Shown: positions 34,291-41,863, counted from the stretch's first letter. The stretch is 64,000 nt of DNA from Neobacillus rhizophilus (GCF_018343535.1 NZ_JAGYPF010000003.1:496001-560000); one strand, 5' to 3'. Translations and numbers: made by a program. Notes: generated by a model not told the origin, from the letters alone.

Positions 34291-35076
34291 TTAGTATTTA
34301 TATGATTGTCCGCCATCAATTGGAATGACGGTTGCGTTGATGAAGTTGGCTTGATCTGATAATAAGAATGCTACTAAATAACCTACTTCTTCTGGTTTAC
34401 CGAAACGTTTCATTGGGTTTGGCTGAACAAATTGTTTTCCTACCTCTTCCCAGTTATCTGGATCCATTTGTTTTAATGAACCTTCGACCATCGGAGTCAT
34501 GATTGCACCTGGTGCAATGGCTTTGATGCTGATTCCGTATTGACCGTATTCAATTCCAGAGTTTCTTGTTAAGCCGACCACGCCGTGTTTACTAGCTGCA
34601 TAACCAGATTGATTTCCTACTCCTCGAATACCGCCAACAGAAGCAGTATTAACAATAGAGCCAAAGCCTTGTTCTCTCATGACTTTCAATACGTGTTTCA
34701 TACCATAAAACACACCATTTAAATTGACGCCAACTACTTTTTGGAATTCCTCAATGCCAAAATCCTCTGTAAGGTTTTGTTTTCCTTCGATTCCTGCGTT
34801 GTTGAAGAAACCATCGATTTTACCAAATTTCTTAACTGTTTCATTTACATAGTTTTCAACGGCTTGTTCATCTGCCACATTCGCAGTGATCAGCAACACT
34901 TCTGCGTTTGGTGCAACTTCTAACACTTTGCCTTTTGTTTCTTCTAATGAAGCAGCATTTAAATCAACAAGTGAAAGTTTTGCTCCTTCTTTTGCAACTT
35001 GCAGGGCAGAGGCTTGACCTAAACCAGAACCTGCACCTGTAATTAAGACTACTTTCCCATCAAAACGATTACTCAT
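34291..35076 (-). CDS. SDR family NAD(P)-dependent oxidoreductase
   Basis: Classical short-chain dehydrogenase, 261 aa. Cofactor loop VLITGAGSGLGQASA (10-24); Asp in LVDLNAAS suggests NAD(H) preference; NNAGIEG; catalytic Ser in NTASVGGIRG and YAASKHG (Tyr, Lys); C-terminal IPIDGGQSYKY. Substrate unknown (alcohol, sugar or steroid type). It lies 122 nt downstream of a second SDR gene on the same strand and is likely co-regulated with it by the divergent TetR protein. Confidence 0.93.
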   Translation of the reverse strand: MSNRFDGKVVLITGAGSGLGQASALQVAKEGAKLSLVDLNAASLEETKGKVLEVAPNAEVLLITANVADEQAVENYVNETVKKFGKIDGFFNNAGIEGKQNLTEDFGIEEFQKVVGVNLNGVFYGMKHVLKVMREQGFGSIVNTASVGGIRGVGNQSGYAASKHGVVGLTRNSGIEYGQYGISIKAIAPGAIMTPMVEGSLKQMDPDNWEEVGKQFVQPNPMKRFGKPEEVGYLVAFLLSDQANFINATVIPIDGGQSYKY

Positions 35077-35198
35077 TAGTAATTCCTCCCTTTAAGTCTA
35101 AAGCATATTTTTAAAAAATATTTTTAATTAAAATATCTCACATTAAGGATATATGCACCTTTGAAAGGGGATCTTTTCTACATAATCCCCTTGATTTA

Positions 35199-35936
35199 TT
35201 ATTGCGCTGTATACCCGCCGTCAACAGTCAAACTATTACCAGTCATGAATGAAGAATCATCAGAAGCCATGAATAACACTGCTTTTGCCATTTCTTCTGC
35301 TTTCCCCAGACGTTTCATCGGTGTGACAGCAGCTAAAGCCTGCTTGCTTTCTTCAGGGATAATTGGTGTATCAATAAAACCTGGGCATAATGAATTAATA
35401 CGAATATTTTGTTCAGCATATTCAAGTGCAAGGGAACGAGTTAAGTTAATCACGCCGCCTTTTGCCGCGTTATAGGCTGCTGAACCTGGTGACCCAACCC
35501 AACCGTACATAGATGCTGTATTCACAATCGTACCGCCGCCTGTTTTTAGCATTTCACGGATGGATTCACGTGCTACCAAGAAGACGCCATCTAAGTCAAC
35601 ATTTACAGTGTTGCGCCATTCTGAGTATTCTAATTCATGTGAAGGATGAACACGGCCAATACCGGCATTGTTGAAGACCACATCCACTTTGCCGAATGTT
35701 TCAACGGTTTGTTTAAAGATATTTGCGACTTCTTCTTCACTCGTAATATTGGCTTTTATAAAAAGAGCCTCCGCATTAAGCGTTTTCAATTCTGCTTCAA
35801 AAGCTTTACCTTTTTCCTCATTTAAATCAACAAGAACCACTTTGGCTCCTTCTGAAACGAATAAACGTGCTGTTGCTGCCCCAATACCAGATGCTCCACC
35901 GGTAATCACAGCTACTTTGCCTTGTAATTTACCCAT
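35199..35936 (-). CDS. SDR family oxidoreductase
   Basis: 245 aa classical SDR: VAVITGGASGIGAATARLF (8-26), LVDLNEEKG (NAD-type Asp), NNAGIGR, catalytic Ser in NTASMYGWVG, YNAAKGG (Tyr, Lys) and final GNSLTVDGGYTAQ. The ATG is preceded by GGAGG. First gene of the leftward pair; its 5' end faces the TetR regulator across two palindromes. Confidence 0.93.
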   Translation of the reverse strand: MGKLQGKVAVITGGASGIGAATARLFVSEGAKVVLVDLNEEKGKAFEAELKTLNAEALFIKANITSEEEVANIFKQTVETFGKVDVVFNNAGIGRVHPSHELEYSEWRNTVNVDLDGVFLVARESIREMLKTGGGTIVNTASMYGWVGSPGSAAYNAAKGGVINLTRSLALEYAEQNIRINSLCPGFIDTPIIPEESKQALAAVTPMKRLGKAEEMAKAVLFMASDDSSFMTGNSLTVDGGYTAQ

Positions 35937-35984
35937 ACTAAATCCTCCTCGTATTAAGAATTCTTTAGCACATTATTGAGAAAA

Positions 35985-36004
35985 ATAATAGATATATCTA
36001 TTAT
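35985..36004. promoter_or_regulatory. 20-bp perfect palindrome in SDR/TetR divergent region
   Basis: ATAATAGATATATCTATTAT, 50 nt upstream of the SDR start. AT-rich but exact; either an operator half of the TetR control region or a promoter-overlapping site. Confidence 0.5.
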
Positions 36005-36071
36005 CTGTGCTTTTTTGTTCACAATTAAATTGTACTATTTTGTTCACATTATACAATCATTAAGATATCAT

Positions 36072-36096
36072 TAAGTGTCTACTAGCTAGACACTTA
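36072..36096. promoter_or_regulatory. TetR-type operator
   Basis: TAAGTGTCTA-CTAGC-TAGACACTTA, a perfect 10-bp inverted repeat with a 5-nt spacer, 35 nt upstream of the TetR gene and between the divergent genes. Size and symmetry suit a TetR-family dimer. Confidence 0.78.
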
Positions 36097-36130
36097 TGCT
36101 AAATCTGTCTATATTGAGGGAGTTTTTTTC

Positions 36131-36739
36131 ATGAATAATGAACAAAATACAACATCTCAACGGCAAAATCGGACAAAAGCACATTTAAAGCACGCATTAA
36201 TTGAACTCATAAAAGAAAAGGGGTACCATTCCGTTACAGTAAAAGACATTGTCGATCATGCCGCCTATAATCGCAGCACCTTTTATATCCATTACATAGA
36301 TAAAGTGGAATTGGCTGAGGATTTACTTGTTTCCATGCTTGAGGGATTGGAGGATTCCGTAGGCAAAGCATATGTAACTGGACAAAAGGTTCAGACAGCC
36401 AAGCTAAATGCCCCATCTTTTAATATCGTTTCTTATATCTACAAAAATCAGAATTTTTTCACATTGATCAATTACGATGACACGTTACCAGGATTGCATA
36501 CACGGTTCCCTCAAACAATCATAAAAATCTATAAGGAACAATTTATTTTCGAAACCATCAACAATATCCCAGTGAATATGGATTATTTTAAACGTTACAC
36601 AGCCTACGGCTTTTACGGGCTCCTCCAAAATTGGATCGAAAATGGCTTCAAAGAACCGCCAGAACATTTTATCCAAGAAGCCATTGAACTAACGAAAACT
36701 CATATTTACTCATTTCAATATATTGGACATAACAAATAA
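36131..36739 (+). CDS. TetR/AcrR family transcriptional regulator
   Basis: 202 aa. N-terminal helix-turn-helix 15-60 (LKHALIELIKEKGYHSVTVK, DIVDHAAYNRSTFYIHYIDK), then a TetR_C-like ligand domain of the DhaS/YxbF kind (FDLL-type NIVSYIYKNQNFFTLIN, and FKRYTAYGFYGLLQNWIENG near 155-175). Divergent from the two SDR genes, which it probably represses. A family A repeat begins 2 nt after its TAA. Confidence 0.9.
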   Translation: MNNEQNTTSQRQNRTKAHLKHALIELIKEKGYHSVTVKDIVDHAAYNRSTFYIHYIDKVELAEDLLVSMLEGLEDSVGKAYVTGQKVQTAKLNAPSFNIVSYIYKNQNFFTLINYDDTLPGLHTRFPQTIIKIYKEQFIFETINNIPVNMDYFKRYTAYGFYGLLQNWIENGFKEPPEHFIQEAIELTKTHIYSFQYIGHNK

Positions 36740-36740
36740 A

Positions 36741-36858
36741 TGATGCATGGGGACGGTTCTCATGCATCATTTTGCGATTGCCGGTTTCAGGTTCCATCAT
36801 TGTGTTTATCAGGCTAACTTCAATTGAAATGTTATACAAGGACCGTTCGAGACCATTA
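36741..36858. repeat. family A repeat, intact left arm, decayed right arm
   Basis: Left arm TGATGCATGGGGACGGTTCT then CATGCATCA (8-bp inverted ends visible). Middle GCCGGTTTCAGGTTCCATCA. The right arm is reduced to TACAAGGACCGTTCGAGACC near 36834. Confidence 0.82.
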
Positions 36859-36890
36859 GAATTATAATGAAATGAATAGGAGTCCCCGCA

Positions 36891-37460
36891 ATGGAAATTT
36901 CATTAATCAGACACGGCAGATCTTTATGGACTGAAAATAATCCAATGACATGTAAGGAATTTAAAAAATGGGTGGAACAGTATGATGGCAGTGGGGTATA
37001 TTCGGAAAACTCCTATCCATCTGAAACTCTAAGATTGATGTCTGCTGCAAATATTGTCATTACAAGCGACTTAAAAAGGTCTATCGAGTCTGCAAGTTAT
37101 TTAAACTCAAACATAAAAACAATCTCCGCCCCGTTGTTTCGCGAAACAGAACTTCCTTCTCTTTCAAAAAATTTTGGGGGCTTAAAGCTCAAACCAAATA
37201 TTTGGACAGTTTTTTTGAGATGTCTTTGGTTCAGTGGCTATTCCATAGAGTGCGAATCTCTTAGTGATGCAAAAAACAGAGCGAAGGCAGCATCTGAACG
37301 TTTAATAGAATTTGCGAAAGAAAAGGACGTTGTAGCGCTAGTCGGACACGGATTTTTTAATATGTTGATAGCAAAAGAACTTTTAAAATCAGGTTGGATA
37401 GGTAAAGCAAAAACAAGTTCTAAGCACTGGCATTCAACCACTTATTCATTTAATAAATAA
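36891..37460 (+). CDS. histidine phosphatase family protein (phosphoglycerate mutase-like)
   Basis: 189 aa. RHG catalytic motif SLIRHGRSLW (residues 4-13), a central Arg/Glu pair (TSDLKRSIESASYL; FRETELPSL) and the second catalytic His in VVALVGHGFFNML (about 150). It hydrolyses a phosphate ester via phosphohistidine; substrate unknown. A 5' fragment of the same gene is duplicated at 31286-31410. Confidence 0.88.
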   Translation: MEISLIRHGRSLWTENNPMTCKEFKKWVEQYDGSGVYSENSYPSETLRLMSAANIVITSDLKRSIESASYLNSNIKTISAPLFRETELPSLSKNFGGLKLKPNIWTVFLRCLWFSGYSIECESLSDAKNRAKAASERLIEFAKEKDVVALVGHGFFNMLIAKELLKSGWIGKAKTSSKHWHSTTYSFNK

Positions 37461-37555
37461 TTGGCAATCTGATTACCGTCACTGCCGTCAATCGTTATGG
37501 TGCAGTGTTCTGATTATTTTTCATGTTTTTATATGGACACTTTATGGGGGATAAA

Positions 37556-38152
37556 ATGCTTCAAATACTGAAGAATTCAAGTCATTTGATTATTGTCATA
37601 CACGAAATCTATGGCATTAATCAACATATGGAGAACTTTTGTGAATTATTATCAAAACAGGATTTTGATGTAATCTGCCCGAACTTAATAGAGCGGGAAC
37701 AACCTTTTACTTATTCTGAAGAGGAGATTGCTTACCATCATTTTATGAACAATGTAGGGTTTTCCGAAGCTGTACACAAAATAAAGAATCTATTGTTAGA
37801 GGTTAAAAATAATTACGAAAAAATATATTTGATTGGATTCAGCGTTGGCGCAACTGTTGCTTGGCTGTGCAGTGAGGAAGATAGTCTGGATGGGGTCGTT
37901 GCCTATTATGGTTCGAGAATTCGAAATTACCTACAGATTGTCCCTCAATGCCCTGTGGTTTTATTCTTTCCAGAAGAGGAACAATCCTTTAATGTCGATC
38001 AGTTAATTTCAATTCTTGATAAAAAAAATATCGAAATACATAAATTTAATGGACAGCACGGATTTAGCGACCCTTACTCTGCTAAATTTAATAAAAAATC
38101 GTTTCAAAATGCCCTCAACGAAATGTTAAACTTTTTAAAGAAACATCAATGA
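37556..38152 (+). CDS. dienelactone hydrolase-like alpha/beta hydrolase
   Basis: 198 aa from ATG 37556 (GGGGATAAA upstream; ATG 37523 has no ribosome binding site). Alpha/beta-hydrolase fold: LIIVIHEIYGINQHMENF at the N-terminus with the oxyanion region, nucleophile elbow IGFSVGATVAW (Ser rather than the Cys usual in true dienelactone hydrolases), and late His in FNGQHGFSDPY. It probably hydrolyses a small ester or lactone; substrate unknown. It follows the phosphatase gene by 95 nt. Confidence 0.85.
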   Translation: MLQILKNSSHLIIVIHEIYGINQHMENFCELLSKQDFDVICPNLIEREQPFTYSEEEIAYHHFMNNVGFSEAVHKIKNLLLEVKNNYEKIYLIGFSVGATVAWLCSEEDSLDGVVAYYGSRIRNYLQIVPQCPVVLFFPEEEQSFNVDQLISILDKKNIEIHKFNGQHGFSDPYSAKFNKKSFQNALNEMLNFLKKHQ

Positions 38153-38231
38153 TAAAATGGGTGAATCAATCCTTAATATATAACAAGTTTCCATCTGTAG
38201 TTACACGAGAAAATTGCCGTAGAATGTCAAA

Positions 38232-38320
38232 TGATGCACAAGGACGGTTCTCTTGTACCATTCCGCGGTGCCGGTTCAGATTCCATCTCCGGCATATCCC
38301 CAAAGAAAATATTTAAATTG
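38232..38320. repeat. family A repeat, left arm and middle only
   Basis: TGATGCACAAGGACGGTTCTC then TTCCGCGGTGCCGGTTCAGA, the clearest version of the middle section. The right arm is missing. It is the last family A copy before the family B territory. Confidence 0.8.
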
Positions 38321-38383
38321 TAGAAGCAACTACGTAAATTTTTCATATGCATAATATAGGACATGAAGAAGTTTCTTTTAATT

Positions 38384-38410
38384 GAAGCGCCTTAAGACGC
38401 TTCTTTTTTT
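38384..38410 (+). terminator. Rho-independent terminator
   Basis: GAAGCG-CCTTAAGA-CGCTTC followed by TTTTTTT. No gene ends directly upstream on this strand except the hydrolase at 38152. Confidence 0.7.
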
Positions 38411-38529
38411 ACTTCGCTATTTAGGTAAATAAGGATAACTTTTGCTTTAAATTATTCATCTTCTTTTAGGTATTTTTTATTGTTTAAAAGAAAATAATTA
38501 CATCAATACCTATAGAAGGAGATGATTAA

Positions 38530-38697
38530 ATGACAAACAGCAATGGCATCCGAAGCATATTAGGTATAGATGTACGGGCTCGTTCCTCTGTTAATGATAG
38601 TGAGGAATATGATCCTTTTAAAAACCCAATCATTCATAAACAAATAAACGGACGAGTTATAGTACCACTTAATACCACAAGACTATGGGGGAGATAA
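38530..38697 (+). CDS. small hypothetical protein, 55 aa
   Basis: ATG 38530 is preceded by GAAGGAGATG with good spacing, and the frame is open to TAA 38697. It reads MTNSNGIRSILGIDVRARSS, then a charged middle (DSEEYDPFKNPIIHK) and RLWGR at the end. Not recognised. It stands among coat-like genes and may belong to sporulation, but nothing in it proves that. Confidence 0.6.
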   Translation: MTNSNGIRSILGIDVRARSSVNDSEEYDPFKNPIIHKQINGRVIVPLNTTRLWGR

Positions 38698-38729
38698 CTC
38701 CCCCCTGCTTCGCAATTTTTTGTCAAGTG

Positions 38730-38816
38730 CAACGTTAATCATTAATTGATTCTTCAAAACTGCCCTGTTAGCACGATAAGAAAACGGGATCGCCGCAGAC
38801 ATCCCATCTTTAACAT
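38730..38816. repeat. family B repeat
   Basis: CAACGTTAATC, then TTCAAAACTGCCCTGTTAGC, AAGAAAACGGGATCG and hairpin GGGATCGCCGCAGACATCCC. Confidence 0.7.
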
Positions 38817-38877
38817 AATTTTGCAATTATTTTTTGCGTCTTGTTACTAAACATTTGCTTAAAAATTCAAACCATCT

Positions 38878-39102
38878 CTAACAGCAACCATGATGGAATG
38901 GATAGCCGCCATACCCGTGATGGAATGGGTAACCGCCAAATCCGTGATGGAATGGGTATCCTCCATATCCCATACCGTAACCATGATATCCTCCATATCC
39001 CATACCATAACCAGGATATCCTCCATATCCCATACCATAACCAGGGTATCCTCCATATCCCATACCATAACCCATACCGGTTCCAAAGAATTGTCTTTCC
39101 AT
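38878..39102 (-). CDS. Gly/Tyr/Met/His-rich repeat protein, probable spore coat
   Basis: 74 aa from ATG 39102 (AGGAGGAGATATAAA upstream; an ATG at 39120 lies before that site). MERQFFGTG, then repeated GYGMGYGGYP units, then three FHHG(F/Y/C)-containing units. The DNA has near-identical 30-bp direct repeats at about 38955-39075. Composition matches tyrosine/glycine-rich coat proteins such as YeeK. A minus 10-like element CATACACTA (39134-39142, minus strand) fits SigE/SigK consensus CATANNNTA, supporting mother-cell expression. Confidence 0.65.
   Translation of the reverse strand: MERQFFGTGMGYGMGYGGYPGYGMGYGGYPGYGMGYGGYHGYGMGYGGYPFHHGFGGYPFHHGYGGYPFHHGCC
38955..39075. repeat. 30-bp tandem repeats inside the coat-like gene
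   Basis: Units containing TATCCTCCATATCCCATACC recur four times with few differences, encoding the GYGMGYGGYP modules; copy number is probably variable between strains. Confidence 0.8.
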
Positions 39103-39133
39103 TTTATATCTCCTCCTCAAATTGTTTCAAAAA

Positions 39134-39142
39134 TAGTGTATG
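39134..39142 (-). promoter_or_regulatory. SigE/SigK-like minus 10 element
   Basis: CATACACTA on the minus strand, 32-40 nt upstream of the Gly/Tyr-rich gene start. No clear minus 35 was identified. Confidence 0.4.
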
Positions 39143-39283
39143 TGTCCATATTTACAGAGGAATAGATATTTGCCTATTTATTAAACTATTCTTCATTGTA
39201 TTTGTATTAAGCAAAAGTCTAGAATTTTACTTCCTTCTTGTTATACTAAACAGGCCTGTTTCCTTACTGGCAGCTTCTGATCT

Positions 39284-39335
39284 TCAACTAAAGCACCCGT
39301 TTGTTTAAGTGAAAACTTTCACAATATTGAACAAA
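39284..39335. repeat. family B repeat
   Basis: TTCAACTAAAGCACCCGTTT then GTTTAAGTGAAAACTTTCAC. No hairpin part. Confidence 0.65.
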
Positions 39336-39510
39336 TAAATTTCCCCCTCATTACAAGGAAGTTTTTCCTGTTCATCTTCAAAACGAGGCAAGAACATTTC
39401 CACTGCACCCATATATTTCCTACAGGAACAGGAATACAGGCTCCACTTAATAGTAAAATGAATAAATTGTACCGACTAACGACTTACAAATTTTAAGGAG
39501 TTGAATAATA

Positions 39511-40026
39511 TTGTCAAATCCCACCATACCAAATATTACGCCTACTATTTCGCTTAGCACCGCTCAAACTATACCGTTGCTATTGTCTTCCATCGCACTT
39601 GAGGAAATAGCTCTCGCTCACCTGATAAATGCAGAAGCAGAGAAACTTCAATTTGTTTTAGGTACATTACCCCATACAAAAACTAAGTTTTCCCCTGCAA
39701 CTGTTTCTTTGTCAGATCTTATTGCTATTAATGAAAGTGTTCAAAGAACTCTTCGTGACGTCATCAAGAAAGAAATGCTGCTTGAGTTCAAGTTTGAAAA
39801 CGTTCTGGATTTAATCGCACTTAGTCCTTCCGTAAAGCATCGTTCGCATCGTTCGCATCGTTCGTCTGGTTCGTCTGGTTCGTCTGGTTCGTCTGGTTCG
39901 TCTGGTTCGTCTGGTTCGCATCGTTCGCATCGTTCGCATCGTTCGCATCGTTCGCATGGTTCGTCTGGTTCGTCTGGTTCGTCTGGTTCTCATGGTTCGT
40001 CTGGTTCGTCTGGTTCGTTTGGTTAG
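39511..40026 (+). CDS. exosporium-like protein with SHR/GSS repeats, truncated by frameshift
   Basis: 171 aa from TTG 39511 (AAGGAG upstream). Residues 1-105 are a helical N-terminal domain (TIPLLLSSIALEEIALAHLI, NAEAEKLQFVLGTLP, SVQRTLRDVIKKEMLLEFKF) like those of surface/exosporium filament proteins of bacilli. Then come 60 residues of SHR and GSS repeats, encoded by 9-nt units. The frame stops at TAG 40024. The expected C-terminal domain continues in another frame to 40133 (next entry), so this gene is probably frameshifted, or expressed in a shortened form. Confidence 0.65.
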   Translation: MSNPTIPNITPTISLSTAQTIPLLLSSIALEEIALAHLINAEAEKLQFVLGTLPHTKTKFSPATVSLSDLIAINESVQRTLRDVIKKEMLLEFKFENVLDLIALSPSVKHRSHRSHRSSGSSGSSGSSGSSGSSGSHRSHRSHRSHRSHGSSGSSGSSGSHGSSGSSGSFG

Positions 40027-40133
40027 CCAGCTACCGAACAGTTACCTTGAGCAGTGGTACAGACGTATTATGTTCTTTAGGAACAGGCGCTGGTACTACG
40101 CCTCTTACTATTAAATCGGTAACAGCGACCTAA
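40020..40133 (+). pseudogene. detached C-terminal domain of the exosporium-like protein
   Basis: In the frame two bases downstream, open sequence reads LASYRTVTLSSGTDVLCSLG, then TGAGTTPLTIKSVTAT, ending at TAA 40133. It directly follows the repeats and has no start of its own. One indel at the end of the repeat tract would restore a full-length protein of about 207 aa. Confidence 0.6.
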
Positions 40134-40255
40134 AAGGAATCATAACTTGTTGTAGAGAGTACACGTAATCATTAAAAATTTTGTTCACACAAATCTGACA
40201 AATTACCATGCCCGACTCTCTATTCATATGTTGAATTAAAGTGATTATTAGATAC

Positions 40256-40546
40256 ATGGTGAGGGTAAAAACGCAGAATCTTCAAAACCAACTACAAACG
40301 TTGGGAATGGATAAATTTCAAGTGGGTGCGTTAATTCCTATTGATCCAAACCTCAATGATCCTCGTCATTTTGAAGGTATGCGATGTGGTGGTGGAATGC
40401 GATGTGGCGGCTTCCGTTGCGGAGGATTCCGATGTTTCGGTTGCTTCGGCTGTGTAGGTTGTGGCGGTTGTGGTGGCTGTGGTGGCTATTATGGTTATGA
40501 TTATGGTTATGGCTATGGTTATAATGATACAGTCATTGTTATATAA
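40256..40546 (+). CDS. Cys/Gly-rich peptide, heterocycloanthracin/sonorensin-like precursor candidate
   Basis: 96 aa. Leader-like N-terminus LQNQLQTLGMDKFQVGALIP, then a core with repeated RCGG, CFGC and CGGCGG elements (11 Cys), ending in a GYDYGYGYGY stretch. The leader pattern (LQ.LQ.L....FQ.G) and Cys/Gly core resemble Bacillus thiazole/oxazole-modified bacteriocin precursors of the heterocycloanthracin/sonorensin family. No cyclodehydratase gene is in the window. The start is uncertain (ATG 40256 or GTG 40241; both have weak ribosome binding sites). Alternatively a cross-linked spore coat protein, as the neighbours suggest. Confidence 0.55.
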   Translation: MVRVKTQNLQNQLQTLGMDKFQVGALIPIDPNLNDPRHFEGMRCGGGMRCGGFRCGGFRCFGCFGCVGCGGCGGCGGYYGYDYGYGYGYNDTVIVI

Positions 40547-40549
40547 AAA

Positions 40550-40586
40550 GAAGTGCCCCTGCATTGTGTGTTGTAGGGCACTTCCT
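40550..40586 (+). terminator. hairpin after the Cys/Gly-rich gene
   Basis: GAAGTGCCC (40550-40558) pairs with GGGCACTTC (40576-40584). The following T-content is modest. Confidence 0.65.
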
Positions 40587-40669
40587 TACTGGTGATCATA
40601 ATTGACAAAAAGTCGTACATAAACTAAAAATGCACAATCTTAACGGTTGAAATTCGTTGCTTCAATTAG

Positions 40670-41312
40670 TCGAGTAGAATGGAGACTTTCTACCTTTCGG
40701 TAGATTGTACTCCACCCCCTTACAGAACCGTGCTTGCACTATTAATGCACACGGCTCCTCCTAGTTACCATTCACATTTCTGCTATCCTTAATAGTTTTG
40801 TTTCCATCATTATTCCTACCTCAGAGTGTAGTAAATGTGTCCCTATTAAGGTTGATAACTGGTAGCTAGCCTTTCCTCCATCGGCATTACTCAACTTCAC
40901 TGGTACTACGCTGCTATCCGACTCCCTATTCGGCATTTGGCTTCCTTGCTTGTTATCGCTTGTACACCATACTCTTCCATTAAGAAAAGACCAATAGAGT
41001 CTCCCGAGTTGCCGTATCATATCAATGTGTAACGTGCCAAGGTCTCTGACTCCAGAGAGGTTTTATCCATCTTGCCTTAAACGATGGATAAAATGTAGCT
41101 TTCTGTTGCAGGTAAAACATCAGCCCTCTCGTTTTACTAACATTATGGAGCTCAATCCCTTCAACCAATTGGCTTTCGGCCCGCCACCTAACTGTCTACG
41201 CTTAAAGACTAAAGTTACCTTTGGTCCTCCAAGACTCGCTACGAGCGAATGGCAAGTTCTTACTCGACGGGAATCCCACCCGTTATATGATACGACCTAG
41301 GCTCGGCCGCAC
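40670..41312 (-). mobile_element. ORF-less group II intron
   Basis: On the minus strand the 5' end reads GTGCGGCCGAGCC at 41312. Domain V is clear at about 40720-40755 (GAGCCGTG ... CACGGTTC). Domain VI is the hairpin TCTACC-GAAA-GGTAGA near 40690. Length is only about 640 nt; there is no reverse transcriptase gene, and domain IV is short. The reading frame over 40772-41020 contains RQLGRLYWSFLNGRV and other translated-intron text, with no recognisable protein domain. The 3' boundary is approximate. It lies next to family B repeats. Confidence 0.72.
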
Positions 41313-41422
41313 ACCTGCCCCGTTGAATAAGAAAAGGAGCTGCCGAACAGCCCCTGTTATTCAAGTAAAGCCCCCGTAGTACAATAAGAAAACGGGATCG
41401 CTTTAGCAATCCCGTTTTTTAA
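41313..41422. repeat. two family B units
   Basis: CCCCGTTGAATAAGAAAAGG with AGCTGCCGAACAGC, then TTCAAGTAAAGCCCCCGTAG and the AACGGGATCGC hairpin. The first unit abuts the 5' end of the ORF-less intron. Confidence 0.7.
41391..41421 (-). terminator. terminator formed by a family B hairpin
   Basis: AACGGGATCGC (41391-41401) and GCAATCCCGTT (41406-41416) pair around TTTA; T-runs on both strands. It lies just after the stop of the gene at 41432. Confidence 0.78.
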
Positions 41423-41431
41423 CCATCAAGG

Positions 41432-41863
41432 TTAGACGGTTTCTCGCGGGAAGAAATATCTAAAAGGTAGCATCAATCCCAGGAGAGATACAACAATGAA
41501 AACAACTTGATGGATATGATCATTCCCTGGCGGCAGTCCGCCAACCAAGTGCAAAGTCCAAAAGGTGGGATAATACCAGAGTGTAAGCCACGCCCATCTT
41601 TCTTTTCTTCTGTACGACGTAAGAGTTATCACGGTACCGAAAAAACCCATTCCTGTCGTTGCAACACCAAGAGCTCGAAGCAATCCTAAATCATATGGAC
41701 CAGCAATCCTTGGATACGTTACAACTAATATTCCAAAGATCAAGATCCCAATTCCGTTAAATAGAAGGAACATCCAGCTGATTCTTAGAAGAACAGTCTG
41801 CTCTTTAAATTTTGCCAAATCCGAACACCCTTTGCCCGTTTTTAGTTCATTAATTTTTAACAT
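41432..41863 (-). CDS. hypothetical four-helix membrane protein
   Basis: 143 aa. The cytoplasmic N-terminus is followed by helices at about 28-50, 62-82, 92-110 and 117-135, with a conserved-looking loop SYRRKERWAWLTLWYYPTFW. Not assigned to a family. It stands alone on the minus strand. Confidence 0.65.
   Translation of the reverse strand: MLKINELKTGKGCSDLAKFKEQTVLLRISWMFLLFNGIGILIFGILVVTYPRIAGPYDLGLLRALGVATTGMGFFGTVITLTSYRRKERWAWLTLWYYPTFWTLHLVGGLPPGNDHIHQVVFIVVSLLGLMLPFRYFFPRETV

Noticed and set aside
1442..38320. Family A repeats considered as dispersed CRISPR-like or phage attachment sites
   Set aside because: They are inverted pairs scattered at gene ends with no regular spacing, and no integrase or cas gene is near.
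38955..39075. Tandem direct repeats considered as a CRISPR array
   Set aside because: Units follow each other without unique spacers and are translated as peptide modules; no cas genes.
38890..39308. Plus-strand open frames with ISSISHTITR-like repeats
   Set aside because: They are reverse-frame translations of the 30-bp tandem repeats in the Gly/Tyr-rich gene; the minus-strand frame has the strong AGGAGGAG site.
39811..39993. Minus-strand frame of TRR/TMR repeats
   Set aside because: Antisense translation of the 9-nt repeat units of the exosporium-like gene.
40772..41020. 82-codon open frame on the minus strand
   Set aside because: It lies entirely within the ORF-less group II intron and contains intron RNA sequence, not a recognisable protein domain; it has no ribosome binding site.
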